Made by a program: the position numbers and the translations under genes
Assembly: GCA_022791915.1 (NCBI GenBank)
Contig: JAAWAB010000013.1
Location: 1 to 62,156 of the forward strand
Origin: Clostridia bacterium
Lineage (GTDB): Bacteria; Bacillota; Clostridia; Christensenellales; Pumilibacteraceae
Reading direction: 5' to 3'
DNA length: 62,156 nucleotides
Shown here: piece after piece, positions 26,618 to 33,601 of the stretch
Layout: each line of letters opens with the position of its first letter
How positions within the stretch are numbered: the stretch's first letter is position 1
The notes under the pieces: model-generated
Told to the model about the DNA's origin: nothing
Database searches by the model: none
What the model saw: the letters and a program-made list of their open reading frames with translations, nothing else

Positions 26618-26836
26618 ATGAATGCGGAAAAGAAATTTGCGGAACGATTCAAAGACCTGATGGACGAAAAAGGCGTAAACGACCGTGAGCTTGAAAGGGC
26701 AACCGGGCTGTCTAATCAGGTAATCGCTTTCTGGCGGTCGGGCAAACGCGTGCCTTCCCTGCACTCGTTGTGGATTCTTGCCGATTATTTCGATTGCAGT
26801 ATCGAATACCTGGTCGGCAGAGTCGATTTCGAATAA
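26618..26836 (+). CDS. Small XRE-family transcriptional regulator
   Basis: A 72-residue protein that is almost entirely one helix-turn-helix domain. Recognition is from NDRELERATGLSNQVIAFWRSGKRVPS and the C-terminal LWILADYFDCSIEYLVGR, common to Cro/C1-type regulators. AGAGGT lies upstream of the ATG. It stands alone between the giant gene and spo0A, with no phage or toxin partner visible. Its targets are unknown. A role at either neighbour is possible but not shown. Confidence 0.88.
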   Translation: MNAEKKFAERFKDLMDEKGVNDRELERATGLSNQVIAFWRSGKRVPSLHSLWILADYFDCSIEYLVGRVDFE

Positions 26837-26862
26837 CGCTCTACGCCCACCTACCGAACATG

Positions 26863-26895
26863 AAAAAACAGGCGCGGAAATTTTTCCCGTGCCTG
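26863..26895 (-). terminator. Terminator of spo0A
   Basis: Minus-strand stem CAGGCACGG / CCGCGCCTG with one G-U pair, followed by six T. The plus strand has only a short T stretch after the stem, so it acts mainly on spo0A. Confidence 0.8.
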
Positions 26896-26921
26896 CTTTA
26901 TATTGCATAACAACTTATATT

Positions 26922-27677
26922 CTACACCGATTCCAACAGCATTTTGTCGGCTACAAGCGCAATAAATTCGCCGTTCGTCGGCTTTTCGTTATGACTGTAC
27001 ACGCGTACGCCGAATAACGAATTGATGTTCTCGATTTTGCCGCGGTTCCATGCCACTTCGATTGCGTGACGAATGGCACGTTCCACTTTGGACGGACTTG
27101 TGTCGAATTTCTCCGCCACTTCGGGATACAGCTTTTTGGTTATGCTGTTAATAATATCGGGATTGTCTATGGCGAGCTTGATTGCCTCGCGCAAAAATTG
27201 ATATCCTTTGATGTGCGCGGGAATCCCTACGGTGATGAAAATGTTGGTTATCTTCTCTTCGAGCGAACGGTTCTTAATCTGCCGCTGATTCTTGGATTTA
27301 TCCTGTGCCGCCGCAGGCGCCGTCATCAGTTCGGCAATCCGTTTACGCAGCGTTTCGGGATTGGCGGGCTTGCGCATAAAATAGTCCGCGCCCAGATTCA
27401 TCGCTTTGGTCACAAAAGCGTCTTGGCTCAACGCGCTCAACACAAGAATTTTGCACTCCCGCTTATCCAGCCGTTCCATCACTTCAAAACCGTCGATTCC
27501 CGGCATCACAAGGTCGAGCACCAACACGTCGGGATTCACCCGTTCGAACATTTCGAGCGCCTTTTCTCCGTCCGCGGCGGTGGCAACGATTTCCGCCGTG
27601 TCATCCGAAGCGAAAAATTCTTTCAAAGTCGTCAGAAGTTCTTCGTTGTCGTCCACCAACATTATTCGCGTTTTCAT
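26922..27677 (-). CDS. spo0A: Stage 0 sporulation protein A
   Basis: A 251-residue response regulator, the master switch of sporulation. The receiver domain (1-120) has the acidic pair Asp9-Asp10, phospho-acceptor Asp55 in VLDLVMPGIDG, and a Lys in MRKPANP. The effector domain (about 140-251) has the Spo0A-specific PSKVERAIRHAIEVAWNRG helix and ends NGEFIALVADK. The gene has its own promoter at 27714-27742. spoIVB, often the upstream neighbour, is not here. Confidence 0.97.
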   Translation of the reverse strand: MKTRIMLVDDNEELLTTLKEFFASDDTAEIVATAADGEKALEMFERVNPDVLVLDLVMPGIDGFEVMERLDKRECKILVLSALSQDAFVTKAMNLGADYFMRKPANPETLRKRIAELMTAPAAAQDKSKNQRQIKNRSLEEKITNIFITVGIPAHIKGYQFLREAIKLAIDNPDIINSITKKLYPEVAEKFDTSPSKVERAIRHAIEVAWNRGKIENINSLFGVRVYSHNEKPTNGEFIALVADKMLLESV

Positions 27678-27713
27678 TGTAGTATTCCGTCCTTTTATTT
27701 ATTTTCCGATAGT

Positions 27714-27742
27714 ATTATACCGCCTTTACACCGTACACACAA
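27714..27742 (-). promoter_or_regulatory. Promoter of spo0A
   Basis: On the minus strand TTGTGT, 17 bases, TATAAT, about 35 bases before the ATG. Confidence 0.6.
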
Positions 27743-28041
27743 GAAAAGCGACTATCGAAGAATGCCGAAGAAAGGCTGATTTTGGCAAGTTTTTGAACAT
27801 TTTGCCACCGTAAAAAAATATCGTTATTTTCCGCCTAAATCCGACAAAATGCGATGTGCGAATAATGCCTTTTTTACCGCCTTTTCGGTGAAAAAAAACG
27901 AAGCGTGCCCCTTTCTCGTTTTTGCCGTTTTATCCTGCAATATTTTTCGGATTTCCGTTCCCCCATCGCGCAAACCGCCCGTTCAAGCAAACGAATTTGC
28001 GGAAAGATGTTAAATTTTCCCGTTCCGCCCGCACAAAATCC
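27743..28041. other. Gene-free stretch upstream of spo0A and tRNA-Pro
   Basis: I see no coding sequence here. It holds a hairpin TGGCAA / TTGCCA near 27783-27807, an AT-rich imperfect inverted repeat near 27890-27930, and TTTTGTCGG on the minus strand at 27841-27849, one base off the Spo0A box core. None of these is strong evidence of function. Confidence 0.5.
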
Positions 28042-28071
28042 TTGACAATTTCCACTGTATTATAGTATACT
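28042..28071 (+). promoter_or_regulatory. Promoter of tRNA-Pro
   Basis: TTGACA, 18 bases, TATACT, ending 11 bases before the tRNA. It is close to consensus, as expected for a stable RNA. Confidence 0.85.
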
Positions 28072-28082
28072 GTTTAAGCTGT

Positions 28083-28159
28083 CGAGGTGTAGCGCAGTTT
28101 GGTAGCGCGCTTGGTTAGGGACCAAGAGGCCGCGAGTTCAAGTCTCGCCACTTCGACCA
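28083..28159 (+). tRNA. tRNA-Pro, anticodon AGG
   Basis: A complete 77-base cloverleaf. The acceptor stem is CGAGGTG / CACTTCG, with the C1-G72 pair and A73 typical of bacterial tRNA-Pro. The D stem is GCGC/GCGC. The anticodon stem is CTTGG/CCAAG around the loop TTAGGGA, and the T stem is GCGAG/CTCGC. CCA is encoded. The anticodon at 28117-28119 is AGG, giving A at position 34, presumably changed to inosine by TadA. G37 fits TrmD methylation. It is transcribed alone between its own promoter and terminator. Confidence 0.95.
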
Positions 28160-28161
28160 TA

Positions 28162-28202
28162 AAAAAGTACCGCATTTTTCACAAAAAATGCGGTACTTTT
28201 TA
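28162..28202. terminator. Bidirectional terminator between tRNA-Pro and degV
   Basis: An 18-base perfect stem (AAAAAGTACCGCATTTTT and its complement) with a four-base loop starts three bases after the tRNA CCA. It has A and T runs on both sides, so it can end the tRNA on the plus strand and degV on the minus strand. Confidence 0.9.
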
Positions 28203-28237
28203 TAATCCCAAACGTACTGTTTGCCTCTCAAACCTTT

Positions 28238-29104
28238 TTACATGGGACGCTCTTTGTCGCTTTTGAAAATAATGCCCAACATGCCCGCGCCCGTGTGCGC
28301 GCCGATAACCGGTCCGCACCACCCCGCTTTTACCGTGCACCCGAATTTGTTCTCAAAAATTTCGGTTGCCTCACAAACAAGCGGCATTGCGTCGGCATGC
28401 GCCATATATACTGTTTTGGCTTGGGACGCCCACTCGCTCATGTATTCCACGGCATAATCCATTGCTTTGCGGAATCCTTTTGCCTTGTGCACAACTTTGA
28501 GTTGCCCTTCCTTGTCAAACGTGAGAATGGGTTTGATTTTGAGCAAACTGCCGATTGCCGCCGCCACACCCGAAACTCTGCCGCCCCTGCGCAGATGATT
28601 GAGGTCGTCTACCACGATTAACACATGAATCTTATTTGTTCCGTCCCGCAGAATCTTTGCCGCCTGTTCTCCCGAAAGCCCCTGCTCACGTAATGCCGCG
28701 GCTTCGTCGAGCACCATGTGGTGCACCTGCGTAGCGCCGCGCGAATCCACGATTTCTATTTTGCATGCGGGATACTTCTTCATAAGATTTTTCGCCGCCT
28801 GACACGCCATGGAATAGGTGGCAGACAGTCCGCCCGAAAGCGTGATATGTACGATATCGGTCGCACCCTCCTTAATCAGCTTTTCAAAAAATTCTTCGTG
28901 CGCAAACGCCGTGATTTGGCTGGTGGTGGGCATGGCGCCCGCCCGCACTTTCTCATAAAACGCTTTGAATTGCTCGTCGTACGAAAAATCGTCGGGATAC
29001 GTCTGTCCGTCTATGGTAAACGTGAGCGGAACCCAGGGAATCCCCGCTTTGTCCAATTCGTTTCTGGGAACGTCGCACGACGTATCGGTTGTAAGTGTGA
29101 ACAT
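28238..29104 (-). CDS. DegV family fatty-acid-binding protein
   Basis: A 288-residue soluble protein of the DegV/FakB type, which holds a fatty acid in a deep pocket and, in FakB members, presents it to the kinase FakA. The N-terminal FTLTTDTSCD, the MPTTSQ loop and the RRGGRVSG segment are characteristic. The ATG at 29104 follows AGAGGT at five bases and begins where the family begins. No fakA lies nearby, so the link to fatty acid kinase is by family only. Confidence 0.92.
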   Translation of the reverse strand: MFTLTTDTSCDVPRNELDKAGIPWVPLTFTIDGQTYPDDFSYDEQFKAFYEKVRAGAMPTTSQITAFAHEEFFEKLIKEGATDIVHITLSGGLSATYSMACQAAKNLMKKYPACKIEIVDSRGATQVHHMVLDEAAALREQGLSGEQAAKILRDGTNKIHVLIVVDDLNHLRRGGRVSGVAAAIGSLLKIKPILTFDKEGQLKVVHKAKGFRKAMDYAVEYMSEWASQAKTVYMAHADAMPLVCEATEIFENKFGCTVKAGWCGPVIGAHTGAGMLGIIFKSDKERPM

Positions 29105-29174
29105 AGTGTACCTCTCGCTTTTAATGTATCCACGCGTTACAGATTCTTTTACGTAACATTGTTGATCAATCAAT

Positions 29175-29204
29175 ATTATATACGATATGTGCCCATATAT
29201 GCAA
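29175..29204 (-). promoter_or_regulatory. Promoter of degV
   Basis: On the minus strand TTGCAT, 18 bases, TATAAT, giving a leader of about 65 bases. Confidence 0.6.
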
Positions 29205-29291
29205 AAAGAAAACCCGCAAAAGCGAGTTTTTTAATCAAATTTTAATTTTTAACCACTCTTTGCGAACAGGCAATCTCCATAACCGCACCCG

Positions 29292-30404
29292 CTACGAAAA
29301 CATACCGTTCGTTTTTCTTATCACGCCGCCGCCCAGACACCGCTCGCCCACATACGCCACGGCATACTGCCCGGGCGTTACGGCTCGTTGCGCCCGAGAA
29401 AACTCGACGTGCGCGCCCGTCTGGGTAAGCGTGAGTTCGGCGTCCTGCGCAGGCTGACGGTACCGCGTTTTCACCTTGCACCGCAACGTGTCGGTTTCGG
29501 GCGGCGCACCGATTATATGAAAACCTTCGGTATCGAGCACGGTAGACATCAGTTCTTCCCCTTCGCCGTTTTTTACCACCAGAACGTTATTTTCCAAATC
29601 CTTTTTTACCACAAACCAACGGTTTGCGTCCTCGCCCGCAATGCCGCCGATTCCCAATCCGCGACGTTGCCCCAACGTGTAGTACATCAGTCCGTCATGC
29701 CTGCCCAACACTTTGCCGTTCACGTCCACAATGTCCCCCGCGCAGGCAGGCAGATACGCGGATAAAAACTTTTTGAAATTGCGTTCGCCTATAAAGCAAA
29801 TGCCCGTAGAATCTTTCTTGCTCGCCGTTACCAACCCGTTTTTTTCGGCAAGCGCGCGTACTTCGCTTTTCTGCATGTCTGCAAGCGGAAACAACACGTT
29901 TTCCAACCTGCGCGAATCCACTTGATTGAGAAAATACGACTGGTCTTTGCTCTTATCCGCCGCCTCGTATAATTGCGCGCCCCCTTCGGCATGCCGCAAT
30001 GCGCAGTAGTGCCCCGTAGCAATATAATCGGCGCCCAACGTTGCGGCATAATCGGCAAACGGACCGAATTTGATTTCGCGGTTGCATAACACGTCGGGGT
30101 TGGGCGTTCGTCCCTTTTTGTATTCGGATAAAAAATAAGCAAACACCCGCTCGCGGTATTCCGCGGCAAAGTTTACCGAATATACGGGAATCCCCAAATA
30201 GCCGCACACCGTGCGGGCGTCCTGCCAGTCGGTTGCCGACGAGCACGCCGAATCGCCTTCGTCCGCTTCTTCCCAGTTGTGCATAAACAGCCCTACCACG
30301 TCGTAGCCGCGTTCCTTCAAAAGGTATGCCGCAACCGACGAATCTACGCCGCCCGACATTCCCACCACCACGCGGGGCTTTTTTCTGCCGTCTGTTCCGT
30401 TCAT
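29292..30404 (-). CDS. mnmA: tRNA-specific 2-thiouridylase MnmA
   Basis: A 370-residue PP-loop enzyme that puts sulfur on uridine 34 of tRNA-Glu, -Gln and -Lys. SGGVDSSVAAYLL is the ATP loop. The catalytic Cys pair sits in DVLCNREIKF and STGICFIGERNF. The C-terminal beta domains are complete. AAGAGG precedes the ATG. It is 24 bases downstream of tsaD and probably co-transcribed with prfB and tsaD. Confidence 0.96.
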   Translation of the reverse strand: MNGTDGRKKPRVVVGMSGGVDSSVAAYLLKERGYDVVGLFMHNWEEADEGDSACSSATDWQDARTVCGYLGIPVYSVNFAAEYRERVFAYFLSEYKKGRTPNPDVLCNREIKFGPFADYAATLGADYIATGHYCALRHAEGGAQLYEAADKSKDQSYFLNQVDSRRLENVLFPLADMQKSEVRALAEKNGLVTASKKDSTGICFIGERNFKKFLSAYLPACAGDIVDVNGKVLGRHDGLMYYTLGQRRGLGIGGIAGEDANRWFVVKKDLENNVLVVKNGEGEELMSTVLDTEGFHIIGAPPETDTLRCKVKTRYRQPAQDAELTLTQTGAHVEFSRAQRAVTPGQYAVAYVGERCLGGGVIRKTNGMFS

Positions 30405-30428
30405 TGTCTGCCTCTTTTTATTCGTCCG

Positions 30429-31487
30429 CTAAAAGGAAATGTGCGATTTTGCGTTCAGGTCAAGCCCCGCAAGCCCCTTCCCTTCTCTTGCCATAAAATA
30501 CGCGCGCGCCGCCACCATTGCCGCATTATCGGTGCATAACACGGGGGGCGGAAATAATACGGAAAATTCGTTCGCTTGCCCCTCTTCGTATAAGCGGTTG
30601 CGCAAATATCCGTTCGACGCCACACCGCCCGCAAGTACCAACTTGTTTCTCCCCGAACGCCGCACCGCTTCCGCCGCCGTTTTCACCAACAGTTCCACAG
30701 CCTCCTGCGTAAACGACGCGCAAATATCCGCCACGGGTATCTCTTCGCCCTTCTGCTTTAAGGTGTGCACGTGATTCACAACCGCCGTTTTCAGTCCCGA
30801 ATACGAAAGTGCCAAATCTTCGCGCACGCCTTTGCAATGTTTGTAAAACCGAATATCGGGCGTTCCTTCCTTTGCCAGACGCTCCACATTGGGTCCGCCG
30901 GGATACGGAAGTCCGAGCACCCGCGCCACTTTGTCGAACGCCTCGCCCAAAGCGTCGTCTAACGTACCGCCCAACTTTTCGTATGCATTAAAAGCGGCAA
31001 CGTCAAGTAGCAGCGTGTGTCCGCCGCTCGCTACCAACGCCACAAACGGGGGTTCCAACGTTTTGTCGGCTATGTAGTTGGCGGCAACGTGCGCCTCTAT
31101 GTGATTGACGGCAATCAGCGGCTTATTGAGCGCATACGCAAACGCTTTTGCCGCCGATACGCCCACCAACAGCGCCCCGATAAGCCCCGCGCCGTACGTC
31201 ACCGCCACCGCGTCCAAATCGTGCGCCGTCACACCCGCCGCCCGTAGCGCTTCGTCTATCACGGCGGGAAGCGCCAACGTGTGATTGCGACTTGCCACTT
31301 CGGGCACTACGCCGCCGAATCTGCGGTGAATTTCTATCTGCGAAGAAATCACGTTCGACAGCACTTCTCTGCCGCCGCGCACCACCGCCGCCGCCGTTTC
31401 GTCGCAAGAACTCTCGACGCCCAAAATAAGAGCGTCGGGTTTTTGTTGCAAGGCGTTAAATTGTGTTTGCGCAAGCGTAGTATACAT
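30429..31487 (-). CDS. tsaD: tRNA N6-adenosine threonylcarbamoyltransferase TsaD
   Basis: A 352-residue ASKHA-fold enzyme that forms t6A37 on ANN-decoding tRNAs. It starts with ILGVESSCDETAAAVV, has the metal-binding NHIEAH and the nucleotide-binding SGGHT motif, and ends within the normal range. I use ATG at 31487; an in-frame GTG at 31514, just after the prfB stop, is possible. Neither has a clear ribosome site. tsaB and tsaE are not in the window. Confidence 0.95.
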   Translation of the reverse strand: MYTTLAQTQFNALQQKPDALILGVESSCDETAAAVVRGGREVLSNVISSQIEIHRRFGGVVPEVASRNHTLALPAVIDEALRAAGVTAHDLDAVAVTYGAGLIGALLVGVSAAKAFAYALNKPLIAVNHIEAHVAANYIADKTLEPPFVALVASGGHTLLLDVAAFNAYEKLGGTLDDALGEAFDKVARVLGLPYPGGPNVERLAKEGTPDIRFYKHCKGVREDLALSYSGLKTAVVNHVHTLKQKGEEIPVADICASFTQEAVELLVKTAAEAVRRSGRNKLVLAGGVASNGYLRNRLYEEGQANEFSVLFPPPVLCTDNAAMVAARAYFMAREGKGLAGLDLNAKSHISF

Positions 31488-31518
31488 TCTTTTCGTCCGT
31501 TTCTCTATCCGCACTCTA

Positions 31519-32616
31519 TTAGGACTTGCGCAGATAATCGAAAATAAATTCGGCTATGTCGCCGTCCATCACCGCCTGTACATCGGGCTTTTCGTATCCC
31601 GTGCGGTGGTCTTTTACCATGGTGTAAGGCTGAAACACATACGAGCGAATCTGACTGCCCCACTCGATTTTTTTCATCTCGCCCTTAATGGCATTCGCCT
31701 TTTCTTCCAGTTCGCGCTCGCGCCGTTCCACCAGCTTTCCGAGCAACATCTTCATCGCCGTTTCGCGGTTCTGTATCTGACTGCGCTCGTTCTGGCATTG
31801 CACCACGATTCCCGTGGGAATGTGCGTAATGCGCACGGCGGAATCGGTTTTATTGATGTGCTGTCCGCCCGCGCCGCCGCTACGGTAGGTATCCACCCGC
31901 AAATCTTCGGGATTGATTTTCACGCTCTCGTCGTCTTCGATTTCAGGCATCACTTCCAAGCTGGCAAAACTCGTGTGCCGCCGCGCGTTGCTGTCGAACG
32001 GCGAAATACGTACCAGTCGGTGCACCCCCTTTTCGGCTTTCAGATACCCGTAAGCATTGGGACCCGTCATGCGAAAGGTAACGCTCTTGATTCCCGCCTC
32101 GTCGCCCGCCAAATAGTCGAGCTCTTCATAAGTAAACCCGTTTTTGTCGGCATACATCTTGTACATGCGGTAGAGCATCTGCGTCCAGTCCTGCGCTTCC
32201 GTGCCGCCCGCGCCCGCATGCAACGTGAGAATGGCGTTGTAGTGGTCGTATTCCCCTTTCAAAAGCGTTTTTAGGTGCAACGTTTCCACTTCCGCCTCCG
32301 CGTCCGCAAGCGCCGCATTCACTTCTCCCACCAACTCTTCATCGCTCTCGCTTTCCGCCATGGCGATAAAGTCGGAAATGTCCGCAATCTTCTGCCGCTT
32401 GTTTTTAAGGTCTTCGAGCAGGGAAGAAATATACTTCGCTTCCGAATTGATACTCTGCGCCCGCTTCAAATCTTTATAAAGTTCGGGGTCTTGCTGTAAA
32501 ACCGACAACTCGTGCAATTTATCGGCAAGTTCGTTTTCGTTGAACGCCTCGCAACAACCGTCGAATTTTGCTTTGAGCGCCTTTGCGCGCTGTTTCTGTT
32601 CGTCTAAAATCAACAT
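31519..32616 (-). CDS. prfB: Peptide chain release factor 2
   Basis: A 365-residue class I release factor for UAA and UGA. It has the SPF tripeptide (ISPFDSNARRHTSF) that reads the stop codon and the GGQ motif in GGAGGQHINKTDSAVR. The reading frame is continuous, so the programmed +1 frameshift that regulates prfB in many bacteria is absent. The ATG at 32616 is where the family begins. It has no Shine-Dalgarno sequence and lies only three bases after the predicted transcription start. Confidence 0.96.
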   Translation of the reverse strand: MLILDEQKQRAKALKAKFDGCCEAFNENELADKLHELSVLQQDPELYKDLKRAQSINSEAKYISSLLEDLKNKRQKIADISDFIAMAESESDEELVGEVNAALADAEAEVETLHLKTLLKGEYDHYNAILTLHAGAGGTEAQDWTQMLYRMYKMYADKNGFTYEELDYLAGDEAGIKSVTFRMTGPNAYGYLKAEKGVHRLVRISPFDSNARRHTSFASLEVMPEIEDDESVKINPEDLRVDTYRSGGAGGQHINKTDSAVRITHIPTGIVVQCQNERSQIQNRETAMKMLLGKLVERRERELEEKANAIKGEMKKIEWGSQIRSYVFQPYTMVKDHRTGYEKPDVQAVMDGDIAEFIFDYLRKS

Positions 32617-32625
32617 AACCGATAA

Positions 32626-32654
32626 ATTATAGCACACGCCGACGCATAAGTCAA
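32626..32654 (-). promoter_or_regulatory. Promoter of prfB, predicting a 3-base leader
   Basis: On the minus strand TTGACT, 17 bases, TATAAT. Nine bases lie between the -10 element and the ATG, so the expected transcript begins three bases before the start codon. Confidence 0.75.
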
Positions 32655-32708
32655 GATAATACGCCAACCGCGTCACCCGCTTTTCTCGGCATCGATTTTG
32701 CGAAATGC

Positions 32709-32737
32709 TTGCCAAACCCGAAAAAATGCGATATACT
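32709..32737 (+). promoter_or_regulatory. Promoter of the membrane protein/LTA-synthase-like pair
   Basis: TTGCCA, 17 bases, TATACT, about 45 bases before the ATG at 32785. Confidence 0.7.
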
Positions 32738-32784
32738 ATATAAGTATAACCGCTTATTACAGCGATTTAAGGCAGAGGGTTTTC

Positions 32785-33588
32785 ATGAGCGAACAAACGC
32801 AAGACAATCTCATCATGAGCGAAACGAACGAGGTCGTACAAAAGAACCAATCCGAACAAACGGAACAGGTCGCAGAACCCGTCCGCATTCCGTCGCTCAC
32901 GCGCGAACAGGAAAAGAAGCTCGCATATCGCTATCTGATTTTTGCGGCAATCGCGTTCGCGTGTATCTATTTCGTGCAGATTTTTCACCTGTTCGACCCC
33001 CTTTTCGACCGCATATACTACGGAAATCTCACCACCGTCTTTTTCTATATCTGCAACGTGCTCGTGTGGATTCCCGTGCTGATTTTTCTCAATAAGTTTA
33101 TCGTAAAATATACGGGCTATAAGGTGTTTCACCGCGCCGATTCCGAACTGTCGCTCAAACGCAGTCTGATTATCTACGCTTGCGCCGTCGTGCCCATTTT
33201 CATTGTGTCCGCCGCGCTCGGCTTTCAGCTCAAAATCGTATTCGAACTGGGCAAACGCGTCACGGGCATGCAACTTCTTACAAACGCCTGCATGTACGCG
33301 CACGGCGCCGTAAAACTTCTTTATGCGGTCGTGATTATCGAACTCGTGCAAGAAGCGGGGCAACTTTTGTATAAAGGCAAATACGCCGACCGTATCCCCT
33401 GGGGCGGCATAGCGCTCGCACTCGTATTCGGTTTTACCGATGTAATCGTAGCCTACGCAAGCGGTGCCTACACGCTGTTCGCCTGGCTGTATATCGCATT
33501 CGACCTACTGTACGGCGTCATCTATTTATTATGCAAGAAAAACTTTTTCGTAACGTATTTCGTAAGTCTGATTATTTACATTCTTTGA
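32785..33588 (+). CDS. Polytopic membrane protein of unknown function
   Basis: A 267-residue protein with a soluble acidic tail (about 1-50, starting MSEQTQDNL) and roughly seven membrane helices from about residue 55 to the end. I recognise no family. Charged residues inside helices (ELVQEAG near residue 190, and a Lys/Arg-rich loop) could hint at a transport or transferase partner role. AGAGGG precedes the ATG. It is separated by 13 bases from the LTA-synthase-like gene and shares its promoter, so a role in the same envelope pathway is likely but unproven. Confidence 0.75.
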   Translation: MSEQTQDNLIMSETNEVVQKNQSEQTEQVAEPVRIPSLTREQEKKLAYRYLIFAAIAFACIYFVQIFHLFDPLFDRIYYGNLTTVFFYICNVLVWIPVLIFLNKFIVKYTGYKVFHRADSELSLKRSLIIYACAVVPIFIVSAALGFQLKIVFELGKRVTGMQLLTNACMYAHGAVKLLYAVVIIELVQEAGQLLYKGKYADRIPWGGIALALVFGFTDVIVAYASGAYTLFAWLYIAFDLLYGVIYLLCKKNFFVTYFVSLIIYIL

Positions 33589-33601
33589 CAAAGGAAAAAC
33601 C

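Noticed and set aside
26618-26836. Remnant of a prophage or toxin-antitoxin pair around the XRE gene
   Set aside because: No integrase, att repeats, toxin-like ORF or phage genes on either side; codon use is like its neighbours.
27841-27849. Spo0A box (TTTTGTCGG on the minus strand) upstream of spo0A
   Set aside because: One mismatch from the core and a single copy about 100 bases upstream of the -35 element; such a match is expected by chance too often to call.
32520-32616. Programmed +1 frameshift in prfB
   Set aside because: The frame is continuous from the ATG; no in-frame UGA with upstream ribosome-site-like sequence is present.
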